From Nocardioides sp. YIM 152315 (GTDB lineage: Bacteria > Actinomycetota > Actinomycetes > Propionibacteriales > Nocardioidaceae), in the NCBI RefSeq assembly GCF_029210375.1, contig NZ_JARGER010000007.1:1-64000 (forward strand): a stretch of 64,000 nucleotides of DNA, read 5' to 3'. The position numbers were made by a program, and so were the translations under genes. The notes beneath the pieces were generated by a model. The model did no database searches, was not told the origin of the DNA, and was given only the letters and a program-made list of their open reading frames with translations. Of this stretch, positions 1 through 8,369 are shown one piece after another. Position 1 is the first letter of the stretch; each line of letters begins with the position of its first letter.

Positions 1-198
1 AAGCCGCCGCAGGGAATCCTTGACGGCGGGGGACGCGCGTCCATCATGGCGCCGCCGGGAGGACGCCAACAATCGCTGTCGCCGGAGCACCGCGCGCGGC
101 TCGACGTACCCGACCACCCTCGGGTGGTTGCGAGACAGGCGCCAGGGCGCCTTCCTCAACCACCGGTGGCACCGGTGCTGGCGCGCCACCGACCGGAT
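1..198. other. Left-edge non-coding stretch with palindromes
   Basis: I find no convincing gene here; open frames on both strands lack coding character. It lies downstream of the copper monooxygenase gene. It holds ACCACCC-TC-GGGTGGT at 113-128 and clustered short GC palindromes around 146-175, which could act as a terminator for the minus-strand operon. The 113-128 repeat resembles the GGGGTGGT palindromes near 40.4, 47.6 and 49.0 kb. Confidence 0.5.
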
Positions 199-1413
199 TC
201 AGCCCGCGTCCGCGCGTTCGTCGTCGAACGCGACCTGGAGGGTGCCGAGGCACATCTCGTCGGTGCTGCCCTCCGCCCAGATCACGTAGCGCTCGTCCTG
301 GCCCGCGAACGCGGGGAGCCGGTCGCGCAGCCACTGCTGGTGGGTGCAGGTGACCTTCACCTGGTCGAACGTGTCGAGGTGGACCGGTTGCTCGAGCTGC
401 CGGGTGCCCTGGTTGTCGAAGTCCCAGATCGGGATGTCCAGGATCGTCCGGGCCTCGGGCGTGCCCGGGTTGGTCTCGATGCTGATCGTGCGGCCGAGCA
501 GGTGCATGTGGCCGGCGACGCCGAGGACGGTCATGCCGCGGTTGATGTAGCGAGTGCACGTCGACGTGCGTGACGGCTTCGCCTCGGTGCCGCACAGCAG
601 GTGCAGCAGGCTGTTGGTGTTGCCGGCGGTGCCGAAGCGCTCCATCACGTCGGCGACCGCCGCGTCCCGGTCGCACAGCGGCGAGTCGTCGTGGCCCGGG
701 CGGCAGGGCAGCTCCACCGGCGAGGGCAGCAGGAACGTGTGCAGCGGCGTCAGGTGCCGCGAGGACGGCATCCAGCGCAGCTGGGCGCTGGAGACGTCGG
801 GCTCGGCGCCCTTGAGCAGGTTGTAGTGCACCTGCATGACGATGCGGGAGCCCGCCCTGAGGCGGGCGCCGTACCCGTCGCGGACCTTGGTCTCGTCGCC
901 GCCGGGCGCCCAGGCGGCCAGCCAGGAGGCGTCGTTGACGTTCTGGAACTCCCCCTGCAGGCCGGTGCCGCCGAAGCAGGTCCAGCCCGGGTCACCGGAG
1001 GCGGCGTCCTTCGCCTCGGCCTCGGCGACCTGCTGGGGCGTGACCCGGAAGAGGATCACGTGGTGCACGACCCGCGGGTTGCCCGGCAGCACGTGACTGC
1101 CGGTCAGCCAGACGTCCTTGTCGAGGTGGGGGTCGAGCAGGAAGCAGCGGTAGTCGTCGGTGCCCGACCCGCTGGGTGCCGACGGCGTGTACTGCTCGGG
1201 CATCGTCAGCGTCATCCGTCGCTCGCCCTTGCGCAGCGGGAGCAGCTTCCCGGCCGGCACGGCGGCGAGCTTGTCGGCCTCCACCTCCGGGGGGTCCGGC
1301 GGGTTCAGGATCTCGGTCGGCGAGCCCGTACGACGGTCCGCGCCCTCCTCGACGCACGCCGTGAGCGACAGCGCGAGCGCGACGAGCAGCGCCGGGACGA
1401 GGAGGCGCCTCAT
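199..1413 (-). CDS. Lipoprotein, copper type II ascorbate-dependent monooxygenase-like (PHM/DBH fold)
   Basis: This 404-residue protein has a lipoprotein signal (MRRLLVPALL..., lipobox LTAC, Cys20), so it should be tethered outside the membrane. The body resembles the catalytic core of copper type II monooxygenases such as peptidylglycine and dopamine hydroxylases. All expected ligands can be picked out: HH at 117-118 and H196 (VHYN) for one copper, and H302/H304 (HMH) plus M387 (in STDEMC) for the second. Cysteines are abundant, which fits an exported disulfide-bonded protein. The ATG overlaps the stop of the upstream HIT gene (ATGA), so the two are co-transcribed. The substrate is unknown. 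Family placement is by motif recognition only. Confidence 0.85.
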   Translation of the reverse strand: MRRLLVPALLVALALSLTACVEEGADRRTGSPTEILNPPDPPEVEADKLAAVPAGKLLPLRKGERRMTLTMPEQYTPSAPSGSGTDDYRCFLLDPHLDKDVWLTGSHVLPGNPRVVHHVILFRVTPQQVAEAEAKDAASGDPGWTCFGGTGLQGEFQNVNDASWLAAWAPGGDETKVRDGYGARLRAGSRIVMQVHYNLLKGAEPDVSSAQLRWMPSSRHLTPLHTFLLPSPVELPCRPGHDDSPLCDRDAAVADVMERFGTAGNTNSLLHLLCGTEAKPSRTSTCTRYINRGMTVLGVAGHMHLLGRTISIETNPGTPEARTILDIPIWDFDNQGTRQLEQPVHLDTFDQVKVTCTHQQWLRDRLPAFAGQDERYVIWAEGSTDEMCLGTLQVAFDDERADAG

Positions 1414-1748
1414 CCCGGCGGCCAGGTCATCGGGCGTCCCGCCAGCAGGTGCAGGTGGGTGTGGAACACGGTCTGCCCGACCCCCTCGCCGGTGTTGTAG
1501 ACGAGGCGGTAGTCGTCGTGGCCCTCGGCGGTCGCGACCGCGGCGGCGGCCGTGACGAGCTCCGCGGACGCCTGCGGATCGCCTGCGGCCAGGTCGGCGG
1601 CGTTCGCGAAGTGCGCCTTCGGCACGACCAGCACGTGCGTGGGCGCCTGCGGGTTGATGTCGCGGAACGCCACGGTGCGCTCGGTGGTGTGCACGATGTC
1701 GCCCGGGATCTCTCCCGCGACGATCTTGCAGAACAGGCAGTCGTCCAC
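1410..1748 (-). CDS. HIT family hydrolase
   Basis: A 112-residue histidine-triad protein with the catalytic HTHLH motif near the C-terminus and an N-terminal CLFC pair of the type that binds zinc in bacterial HIT proteins. HIT proteins hydrolyse or transfer nucleotidyl groups from purine nucleotide conjugates in the cytoplasm. I start at GTG 1748 because GGAGGACC lies just upstream; longer frames exist but add residues unlike the family. The stop overlaps the start of the copper monooxygenase lipoprotein, an unexpected partner. The gene is divergent from the ECF sigma gene. Confidence 0.9.
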   Translation of the reverse strand: MDDCLFCKIVAGEIPGDIVHTTERTVAFRDINPQAPTHVLVVPKAHFANAADLAAGDPQASAELVTAAAAVATAEGHDDYRLVYNTGEGVGQTVFHTHLHLLAGRPMTWPPG

Positions 1749-1821
1749 TGGTCCTCCACGGTTCTGTTGGCCAGAGCGTAAACCGGATCGCTCCGTCGAG
1801 CGTCCCACTAGCGTGACGACC

Positions 1822-2352
1822 GTGACGGACCGGCCGCCCGCCTGGACGGCGGACGAGGCGCTGGAGCTGCTCTACGCCGCGCACTGGCGCCGGCTGGTGC
1901 GGCTCTCGGTGCTGCTCGTACGCGACCAGGGGGTCGCCGAGGAGGTCGTCCAGGACGCGTTCGTCGCCGTGCACGGCCGGTGGGGCAGGCTGCGCGATCC
2001 GGAGCGCGCGCTCGCCTACCTTCGGCAGAGCGTCGTCAACCGCTCGCGTTCGGCCCTGCGGCACCGGGCGGTCGTGGAGCGGCACGCGGCCCGTCGTACG
2101 CCGGCCGTCGACGAGCCGGGCTCCGACCAGGCCACCCTCGCGACCGACCGCCGGGAGACCGTGCTCGACGCGCTGCGTGCACTCCCCCAGCGGCAGCGCG
2201 AGGTGCTCGCGCTGCGCTACTACCTCGACCTCTCCGAGGGCGAGATCTCCGACACCCTCGGCATCAGCCGCGGCGCCGTGAAGAGCCACGCGTCCCGCGG
2301 CGTGGCCGCGCTCCGCTCCCTGCTGGGGTCCCTGCTCGAGGAGGACCAGTGA
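1822..2352 (+). CDS. ECF RNA polymerase sigma factor, SigE family
   Basis: A 176-residue ECF sigma factor. Region 2 spans about residues 15-80 (LLYAAHWRRLVRLSVLL...AEEVVQDAFVAVH) and region 4 about 115-170 (LPQRQREVLALRYY, then the helix-turn-helix SEGEISDTLGISRGAVKSH). I choose GTG 1822 because TAGCGT (1809-1814) ends 7 bases before it, the leaderless pattern seen repeatedly in this window; GTG 1813 in the same frame is the alternative. The stop overlaps the next start (GTGA), so sigma and the GerMN membrane protein are translationally coupled, the usual layout for a sigma/anti-sigma pair. Confidence 0.93.
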   Translation: MTDRPPAWTADEALELLYAAHWRRLVRLSVLLVRDQGVAEEVVQDAFVAVHGRWGRLRDPERALAYLRQSVVNRSRSALRHRAVVERHAARRTPAVDEPGSDQATLATDRRETVLDALRALPQRQREVLALRYYLDLSEGEISDTLGISRGAVKSHASRGVAALRSLLGSLLEEDQ

Positions 2353-3242
2353 ACCTCGCCGACCTGCTCCACGACGCGGTCGAGGACGTCGAGCCCGTCG
2401 ACCGCCTCGACGATCTCCGAGCGCGTACGTCGAGCCCGGCCCACGCCGCGCGGCCCTGGTGGTGGGCGGCGGGCGGCGTCGTCGTCGCGACCGCCGCCAC
2501 GGTGGCCGCGTTCGCCGTCGTCGGCGGTGGACCCGAGTCGACGGGTCCGGCTGGTCACGACCACCACGGCGCGCATGCTCAGCAGACGATGCTGGTGGCG
2601 GCGTACTTCGTCGGCGACACACCCGCCGGGCCGCGGCTCTTCCGGGAGTTCGACGAAGTGCCGTCGGGCGACGCACTGGAGGCGGCGCTCGAGCGGATCC
2701 AGCGGCCGCCGAGCGACCCGGACTACCGCACCTCGTGGACCGCGACGTCGTTCGGAGCGGTCGAGGTGCACGACGACGTCATCCACGTCGAGCTCGGCGA
2801 CGCCGTCCTCGACGACGACCTCGCCGTGCAGCAGGTGGTGTACACGCTGCAGGCCGCGGCCGGCGAGCGGCTGCCCGTGCAGCTGGCGGACGCGTCCTAC
2901 GTCGCGGCGCCCCAGCTCGACGTGCTGGGCCTGGTGAGCATCAGCGACCCGGCCGAGGGCACGGCGTACCAGCACGACACGGTGATGGTCGCGAACGGGC
3001 GCGCGAGCTCGTTCGAGGCCACCGTCCCGTGGGAGCTGCGCGGCGAGGACGGCGAGGTCGTGAGGCAGGGCTTCGCGACCGCCGACGGCTGGCAGGACCG
3101 GCTCCACCCGTGGCGGGCGCGGGTGGACCTCGCCGACCTGCTGCCCGGCTTCTACACGTTCGTCGCGACCACGGCGGACCCGGCCGGCGGCGCCGAGGAG
3201 AGCCTGCTCACCACCGACACGCGCACGATCATCGTCCGATAG
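2349..3242 (+). CDS. Single-pass membrane protein with GerMN and Gmad2 domains (candidate anti-sigma partner)
   Basis: A 297-residue protein with about 37 cytoplasmic residues, one membrane helix (about 37-59), a His-rich linker (GHDHHGAH), an extracellular GerMN domain (about 82-190) and a Gmad2 immunoglobulin-like domain (about 205-297). GerMN and Gmad2 were named from spore-germination proteins but are common in non-sporing actinobacterial lipoproteins. It occupies the slot where a membrane anti-sigma normally sits: overlapping the sigma gene, with a short cytosolic N-terminus. I see no zinc-type HxxxCxxC anti-sigma motif, so a regulatory role is inference from position. It is a clear paralogue of the next protein. 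Confidence 0.85.
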   Translation: MNLADLLHDAVEDVEPVDRLDDLRARTSSPAHAARPWWWAAGGVVVATAATVAAFAVVGGGPESTGPAGHDHHGAHAQQTMLVAAYFVGDTPAGPRLFREFDEVPSGDALEAALERIQRPPSDPDYRTSWTATSFGAVEVHDDVIHVELGDAVLDDDLAVQQVVYTLQAAAGERLPVQLADASYVAAPQLDVLGLVSISDPAEGTAYQHDTVMVANGRASSFEATVPWELRGEDGEVVRQGFATADGWQDRLHPWRARVDLADLLPGFYTFVATTADPAGGAEESLLTTDTRTIIVR

Positions 3243-3257
3243 TCGAGGAGGACCGGA

Positions 3258-4172
3258 ATGATGGAGATCATGTCGCGCACCCGGCTGGCCGCCCTGCTGT
3301 CCCTCCCCGCGCTCGCGCTCGCCACCCTCAGCGCCTGCGGCGACGACGACGGCGACCCGACGCCGGCCGACGCCACCGTCTCGGAGGCGACCGACGAGCC
3401 CACGACGACGACGGACGAGCCGTCGGAGCCCGCGTCGGAGGAGCCGGAGACCACCACGGTGCCGGCGTACTTCGTCGGCGACACCCCGCAGGGGCCGCGG
3501 CTCTACCGCGAGTTCCGCGAGGTCGGCGCCGGCGACCCGGCCGTCGAGGCGCTGAAGCTGGTGACCGCCGGCGACGCGCTCGACCCCGACTACTCGACGC
3601 TCTATCCCGGCGACGGCAGCTTTGCGAGCGTCGACATCGGCGAGGACATGATCACCGTCGGGCTGGCCGACCGGTCGTGGACCGTCGCTCCCGACGGCAT
3701 GTCCCAGGCCGAGGCGCGGCTGGCCACGCAGCAGATGGTCTACACCGTGCAGGGCATCGCCCAGGAGCGGCTGCCGGTCTCGATCACGCTCGACGGCCAG
3801 CCGGCCGACCTCTTCGGGCTGGCCGGCGAGGTGAGCAACGACCCCGAGATCGACGTACGCGCCCTGGTGAACGTGACCACCCCGGCCGAGGGCGCCACCG
3901 TGAGCGGCACCTTCACCGCCGACGGCGTCTCGAGCTCCTTCGAGGCCACCACGCCCTGGGAGATCCGCAAGGGCGGGGCCGACGGCGAGGTCGTGAAGAA
4001 GGGCTTCGCGACGGCCGAGGGCTGGATGGACAAGCTCTACCCGTGGCAGAGCGAGGTCGACGTCTCCGGCCTGGCACCGGGCGACTACACCTTCGTCGCG
4101 CTCACCGACGACCCGTCGGGCGGTGAGGGCGGCGGACCGATGGTCGACACGAAGTCGATCACGGTCCAGTGA
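3258..4172 (+). CDS. Lipoprotein with GerMN and Gmad2 domains
   Basis: A 304-residue secreted lipoprotein: signal helix, lipobox LSAC at about residues 22-25, a Thr/Glu/Pro-rich low-complexity linker to about residue 70, then GerMN (about 73-195) and Gmad2 (about 205-304). AGGAGG upstream supports ATG 3258, although ATG 3270 would also leave a good signal peptide. It shares long stretches with the preceding membrane protein, for example AYFVGDTPxGPRL and QERLPV-like segments, so the two arose by tandem duplication. Their juxtaposition suggests membrane and lipid-anchored versions of one extracellular module, both tied to the sigma gene. Confidence 0.88.
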   Translation: MMEIMSRTRLAALLSLPALALATLSACGDDDGDPTPADATVSEATDEPTTTTDEPSEPASEEPETTTVPAYFVGDTPQGPRLYREFREVGAGDPAVEALKLVTAGDALDPDYSTLYPGDGSFASVDIGEDMITVGLADRSWTVAPDGMSQAEARLATQQMVYTVQGIAQERLPVSITLDGQPADLFGLAGEVSNDPEIDVRALVNVTTPAEGATVSGTFTADGVSSSFEATTPWEIRKGGADGEVVKKGFATAEGWMDKLYPWQSEVDVSGLAPGDYTFVALTDDPSGGEGGGPMVDTKSITVQ

Positions 4173-5194
4173 GGCTGACGCGGCGGCGGCTCAACCGCAC
4201 GCTGCTGCGTCGCCAGCACCTGCTCGAGCGCACCGCGCTCTCGGCCGCGGACGTCGCCGACCACCTGATCGGGCTCCAGGCGCAGGAGCCGGTGCCGCCG
4301 TACCTCTCCCTCGCCGCGCGGGTCGCCGACTTCGACCCGTACGCCGTCTCCCGCGGGCTCGACGACGGGAGCTGGGTCCGCCTCGGCTCCCTGCGCGGCA
4401 CCCTGCACGTGCACACCGCCGCCGATGCCCTCGCGGTGCGCCCGTGGCTGCAGCCGGCGCTCGAGCAGCAGATGCGTGGTCGGGTGCCGGCCTCAGGCGA
4501 GGAGGTCGCCGAGGTCACGCACGAGCTGCTCGCCGACGGCCCGGTCGAGCACCGGGAGCTGGGCGAGCGGCTGGCCGCCCGGCTGCCGGGCAGGCCGGCG
4601 GACCTGACCGTAGTCGCCCGCACGATCGTGCCGCTCGTCCAGCTCCCGCCGCGCGGCACGTGGCACGGCAGCGGCGGGATCGTGTGGGACCACCTCGAAC
4701 GTCGCACGGGCGGCACCCTCGTCGAGCCGGACACCGAGGCGATGGTGCGGCGCTACCTGCGCGCCTTCGGACCGGCGACGTCGGCGGACCTCAGCGTGTG
4801 GTCGACGGTGACGCGGTTGCGGCCGGTGCTGACGCGGATGCCCGACCTGGTGCGGCACGAGGACGTGGACGGCAAGGTCCTCTTCGACGTGGCCGACGGC
4901 CCGATCGAGGACGAGGAGACGCCCGCGCCGGTGCGGCTGCTCGGCACCTACGACAACTCCTGGCTCTCGCACGCGGCTCGCGACCGGGTCACCGAGGCGG
5001 GCACCCGGGGCAACTGGATGGGCGCCAACGGCGGCGTCGCGATGACGATCTTCGTCGACGGCTGGCTGTCGGGCCTCTGGCGGATCGCGGACGGACGGGT
5101 GCGGATCGTCGACCTCTTCCGCGACCTCACCCCCGCCGAGCGCTCCGAGCTCGACGACGAGATCGCCCGGGTCGAGTCGCTCCTCCGACGCTGA
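4169..5194 (+). CDS. Winged-helix HTH_42 protein, AlkZ/YcaQ-type DNA glycosylase candidate
   Basis: A 341-residue protein of the HTH_42 (DUF1006) superfamily, which contains the interstrand-crosslink glycosylases AlkZ and YcaQ/AlkX. Residues 37-39 are QAQ (HLIGLQAQEP), at the same position as the catalytic QxQ of AlkZ as I recall it. The C-terminal part (LLGTYDNSWLSH, GNWMGANGG) is typical of the superfamily. GTG 4169 overlaps the stop of the GerMN lipoprotein (GTGA), so it closes the sigma-GerMN operon. Its TGA lies inside a long palindrome shared with rsmE. DNA repair activity is inferred from family and motif, not shown. Confidence 0.82.
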   Translation: MRLTRRRLNRTLLRRQHLLERTALSAADVADHLIGLQAQEPVPPYLSLAARVADFDPYAVSRGLDDGSWVRLGSLRGTLHVHTAADALAVRPWLQPALEQQMRGRVPASGEEVAEVTHELLADGPVEHRELGERLAARLPGRPADLTVVARTIVPLVQLPPRGTWHGSGGIVWDHLERRTGGTLVEPDTEAMVRRYLRAFGPATSADLSVWSTVTRLRPVLTRMPDLVRHEDVDGKVLFDVADGPIEDEETPAPVRLLGTYDNSWLSHAARDRVTEAGTRGNWMGANGGVAMTIFVDGWLSGLWRIADGRVRIVDLFRDLTPAERSELDDEIARVESLLRR

Positions 5195-5223
5195 CCCGCC
5201 CGGAACTTTCGGGCGGGTCAGCG
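5189..5223. terminator. Two-way terminator palindrome supplying both stop codons
   Basis: A 35-base near-perfect palindrome with arms of the form CGCTGACCCGCCCGGAA and TTTCGGGCGGGTCAGCG around one central base. The left arm contains the TGA of the HTH_42 gene (5192-5194); the right arm contains the TGA of rsmE on the other strand (5218-5220). Nearly the same palindrome recurs twice between rpsT and holA, also a convergent gap. Confidence 0.8.
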
Positions 5224-5958
5224 CCAACGGGGGGTGCGAGAGAGGATCGCGGCGGCGGCGGCGACGCCGGCGGTCGAGGTCCGCAGCACCTCGGCGCCGA
5301 GCCGCACCGACACGGCCCCGGCGCCGACGAAGACGCCGACCTCGTCGTCGGTGAGGCCGCCCTCGGGGCCGACGACCACGACGACGCGACCCGAGGTCGG
5401 CACGGGGACCGCCGCCAACGGTGTCGCGGCCTCCTCGTGGAGCACGACCGCCAGCGCGGCGTCGGCGACCAGGTCGGCGACCGCGGCGGTCGTCGTCATC
5501 TCGGTGACCTCCGGGAACCACGGGCGCCGGGCCTGCTTGGCGGCCTCGCGCGCGGTGGCGCGCCACTTCGCCAGCGACTTCGACGCGCGCTCGCCCTTCC
5601 AGACCGCGACGCTGCGCGAGGCCGCCCACGGCACGACGCGGGCGACGCCGACCTCGGTCAGCACCTCGACGGCGAGCTCGCCGCGGTCGCCCTTCGGGAT
5701 CGCCTGCACGACCACGACCTCGGGCGTCGCCGGCTCGTGGACGTCGACGGACTCGACCGTAAGCGTGAAGACCCGCTTGCCGGTCGACGCGACCGGTCCC
5801 CGCGCGGCGACACCGGCGCCGTCGGTGAGCACGACCTGCTCGCCGACGCGCAGGCGGCGTACGGCGACGGCATGGTGGGCCTCGTCGCCCTCGACGGTCA
5901 CCAGGTCGCCGACGCCGACGCCCGCCAGCGTCGGGACGAGATGGACCGGGAGCGACAT
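5218..5958 (-). CDS. rsmE: 16S rRNA m3U1498 methyltransferase RsmE
   Basis: A 246-residue SPOUT-class methyltransferase that N3-methylates U1498 of 16S rRNA using S-adenosylmethionine. The N-terminal PUA-like part carries EGDEAHHAVAVRRLRVGEQV. The C-terminal trefoil knot carries the SAM-binding loops VVVVGPEGGLTDDEV and LGAEVLRTSTAGVAA. Length and order match the family. It lies 16 bases downstream of dnaJ, the common actinobacterial order hrcA-dnaJ-rsmE, so it should share the heat-shock promoter. Confidence 0.96.
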   Translation of the reverse strand: MSLPVHLVPTLAGVGVGDLVTVEGDEAHHAVAVRRLRVGEQVVLTDGAGVAARGPVASTGKRVFTLTVESVDVHEPATPEVVVVQAIPKGDRGELAVEVLTEVGVARVVPWAASRSVAVWKGERASKSLAKWRATAREAAKQARRPWFPEVTEMTTTAAVADLVADAALAVVLHEEAATPLAAVPVPTSGRVVVVVGPEGGLTDDEVGVFVGAGAVSVRLGAEVLRTSTAGVAAAAAILSRTPRWR

Positions 5959-5974
5959 CGGGTCCGACCCGTCG

Positions 5975-7144
5975 TCAGTGCGCGTTGAACGCGTCGCGGA
6001 GCCGGCCGAACACCGACCTGTTGCCGGGGCGCACCTGACCCGACGGCTTCTCCTCGTCGCGTATCGCGGCCAGCTCGCGCAGGAGCTCCTCCTGCCGCGG
6101 GTCGAGATCGGTCGGCGTGTCCACGACGACCGTGACGACCAGGTCGCCGCGACCGCCGCGCAGGCCGGGTACGCCGCGGCCGCGGAGCACCTGCTCGGCG
6201 CCGGACTGCGTGCCGGGCCGGATGTCGAGCTCGATGCTGGTCTCGACCTCGGTCTCCGCCTCGTCGGTGACGACGTCCGCCTCGAGCGTGGGCAGCGTGA
6301 TCGCGGTGCCGAGCGCCGCCGCCGTCATCGGCAGGGTGACCGTCGTGTGCAGGTCGTTGCCGTGCCGCGTGAAGACGTCGTGCGGGGCGACGTGGATCTC
6401 GACGTACAGGTCGCCGGCCGGGCCGCCGCCCGGCCCGACCTCGCCCTCGCCGGAGAGCTGCACGCGGGTGCCGGTGTCGACGCCGGCCGGGATCTTGACG
6501 GTCAGGGTGCGGCGGGCGCGGACCCGTCCGTCGCCTGAGCACTCACGGCAGGGGTCGGGGATGATCGTGCCGAAGCCGCGGCACGCCGCGCACGGACGCA
6601 GCGTCCGGATCTCGCCGAGGAAGGACCGCTGCACGTGGGCGACCTCGCCCTGGCCGTGGCAGGTCTCGCACGGCACCGCATGCGTGCCTGGTGCCGCACC
6701 CTCGCCGTGGCAGGTCGAGCAGCGCACCGCCGTGTCGACCTTCAGCTCGCGCGAGACGCCGAACGCCGCCTCCGCGAGGTCGATCTCGAGCCGGATCAGC
6801 GCGTCCTGGCCGCGACGCTGCCGCGTGCGCGGGCCCCGACCGCCGGCGCCGGTCGCGGCGCCGCCGAAGAAGGCGTCCATGATGTCGGTGAACGAGAAGC
6901 CCGGGCCCTGGCCGAAGCCTCCGGCGCCGACGAACGGGTCGCCGCCGCGGTCGTACGCCGCGCGCTTCTGCGGGTCGGACAGCACCTCGTAGGCGCGCGA
7001 GATGTCCTTGAACCGCTCCTGGGACTCCGGGTCGGGGTTGACGTCGGGGTGGTACTGGCGCGCCAGCCGACGGTAGGCCTTCTTGACGGCGTCGGCGTCC
7101 GCGTCGCGGTCGACACCGAGAAGCTCGTACAGGTCCTGACTCAA
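5975..7144 (-). CDS. dnaJ: Molecular chaperone DnaJ
   Basis: A 389-residue co-chaperone that stimulates DnaK ATPase. It has an N-terminal J domain with HPD (QYHPDVNPD), a Gly/Phe-rich linker (about 70-105), four zinc repeats ([32 protein letters not shown]) and C-terminal substrate-binding domains. I place the start at TTG 7144, which gives the canonical [10 protein letters not shown] start and has AAGGA 6 bases upstream; no ATG or GTG fits. It follows hrcA at 38 bases, so it is the HrcA-controlled DnaJ rather than one linked to dnaK. Confidence 0.96.
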   Translation of the reverse strand: MSQDLYELLGVDRDADADAVKKAYRRLARQYHPDVNPDPESQERFKDISRAYEVLSDPQKRAAYDRGGDPFVGAGGFGQGPGFSFTDIMDAFFGGAATGAGGRGPRTRQRRGQDALIRLEIDLAEAAFGVSRELKVDTAVRCSTCHGEGAAPGTHAVPCETCHGQGEVAHVQRSFLGEIRTLRPCAACRGFGTIIPDPCRECSGDGRVRARRTLTVKIPAGVDTGTRVQLSGEGEVGPGGGPAGDLYVEIHVAPHDVFTRHGNDLHTTVTLPMTAAALGTAITLPTLEADVVTDEAETEVETSIELDIRPGTQSGAEQVLRGRGVPGLRGGRGDLVVTVVVDTPTDLDPRQEELLRELAAIRDEEKPSGQVRPGNRSVFGRLRDAFNAH

Positions 7145-7182
7145 GGGTGTTCCTTCTGGGTTGCTGCGGGGTTCGTGGGGCT

Positions 7183-8199
7183 TCAGGCCTCGTCGAGGAT
7201 CCGCGACACGTAGCGGGCCACGGCACGCACGGCGGCGATGCTGCCCGGGTAGTCCATGCGGGTGGGTCCGACGATGCCGAGTCGGGCGAACGCCTCCTCG
7301 CCGGGGCCGTAGCACGCGGCGACGACGCTGGTCGAGGCGAGCTGCTGGTAGGGGCCCTCGTGTCCGATGCGCACGGTGATCGGCTCGCCGGTGGAGGCCT
7401 CGCCGAGGAGCTTGAGCAGCACGACGTGCTCCTCGAGCGCCTCGAGCAGCGGGCGTACGGCGGAGTCGAAGCTGTCGCCGTAGCGGGCCAGGTTGGCGGC
7501 GCCGCCGACCGCGATGCGCTCGTCGGAGCGGTGGTCGGACATGGCCTCCAGCAGCGTCTCGACGACGACCTGGGTCGCCGACGACACCGGTCCGTCGGCG
7601 ACGAGCTCTGCGAGCGCGGCCACGGCCTCGGCGATCAGCTGGCCGGTGGCGGCCCGGTTGACCGCGGACCGCAGGTCGGAGAGGGCTTCGTCGTCGAGGT
7701 CCATGCCGAGCTCGACGACGCGCTGCTCGACGCGGCCGGTGCTGAGGATCAGCACCAGCAGCAGCCGGTTGGGCGCGAGCGCGACCAGCTCGACGTGCCG
7801 GACCGTGGAGCGCGACAGCGTCGGGTACTGCACGATCGCGACCTGACGGGTCAGCTGCGAGAGCAGACGCACCGACCGCTGGACGACGTCGTCGAGGTCG
7901 ACCGCCCCGTCGAGGATCGTGGTGATCGCGCGCTTCTCGGCGGTGCTCATCGGCTTGACCGTGGTGAGCCGGTCGACGAAGAGCCGGTAGCCCTTGTCGG
8001 TGGGGACCCGGCCGGCGCTGGTGTGCGGCTGGGTGATGTAGCCCTCGTCCTCGAGGGCGGCCATGTCGTTGCGCACCGTGGCGGGCGAGACCCCGAGACC
8101 GTGCCGCTCGACGAGAGCCTTGGAGCCGACCGGCTCCTCGGTCGTGACGTAGTCCTCGACGATCGCGCGCAGCACGGCCAGCCTGCGCTCCTCCTGCAC
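7183..8199 (-). CDS. hrcA: Heat-inducible transcription repressor HrcA
   Basis: A 338-residue repressor of class I heat-shock genes. The N-terminal winged helix includes [13 protein letters not shown] and [18 protein letters not shown]; the rest is the GAF-like and dimerisation part. I start at GTG 8199, preceded by GAGGAGG. The frame is open up to 8259 but those residues would lie inside the CIRCE element at 8233-8259, so the longer start is unlikely. HrcA binds CIRCE, so the operon hrcA-dnaJ-rsmE is autoregulated. Confidence 0.96.
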   Translation of the reverse strand: MQEERRLAVLRAIVEDYVTTEEPVGSKALVERHGLGVSPATVRNDMAALEDEGYITQPHTSAGRVPTDKGYRLFVDRLTTVKPMSTAEKRAITTILDGAVDLDDVVQRSVRLLSQLTRQVAIVQYPTLSRSTVRHVELVALAPNRLLLVLILSTGRVEQRVVELGMDLDDEALSDLRSAVNRAATGQLIAEAVAALAELVADGPVSSATQVVVETLLEAMSDHRSDERIAVGGAANLARYGDSFDSAVRPLLEALEEHVVLLKLLGEASTGEPITVRIGHEGPYQQLASTSVVAACYGPGEEAFARLGIVGPTRMDYPGSIAAVRAVARYVSRILDEA

Positions 8200-8232
8200 C
8201 GTCCGCCTCCTCGTCGTCGCCTGCGCCGCTCC

Positions 8233-8259
8233 TTGGCACTCTGCCGGCCGGAGTGCCAA
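8233..8259. promoter_or_regulatory. CIRCE operator for HrcA
   Basis: TTGGCACTC, nine spacer bases, GAGTGCCAA: a perfect 9-base inverted repeat matching the CIRCE consensus (TTAGCACTC-N9-GAGTGCTAA) with one symmetric change per arm. It lies 34 bases upstream of the hrcA start. Confidence 0.96.
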
Positions 8260-8322
8260 GGGTACCCGGCCGCCGGCGTGCCCACATCGCGGAAGCGCCG
8301 GTGCGGTGAGCCCGAGGTAGCA

Positions 8323-8341
8323 GTAGGTTAGGCTTACCTAA
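8323..8341. promoter_or_regulatory. DtxR/IdeR iron box
   Basis: The 19 bases GTAGGTTAGGCTTACCTAA match the DtxR/IdeR consensus at 17 positions. The box ends 28 bases before the GTG of the DUF2470 gene and overlaps possible -10 sequences, so iron-loaded IdeR should repress that gene. Confidence 0.9.
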
Positions 8342-8369
8342 GTCCAACCCCCGTCAGGAAGGAGCCCCG

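Noticed and set aside
1..48. Possible minus-strand gene starting near 48 and leaving the window
   Set aside because: Only 16 codons are visible, without a ribosome-binding site or recognisable sequence.
199..2676. 825-codon minus-strand frame across the copper protein, HIT and sigma genes
   Set aside because: Only the end matches a real protein; a start at 1413 with an ATGA overlap explains it. The upstream part lies antisense to the sigma gene.
8200..8259. Extended HrcA start at ATG 8259
   Set aside because: It would translate through the CIRCE operator and has no ribosome-binding site, while GTG 8199 has GAGGAGG.
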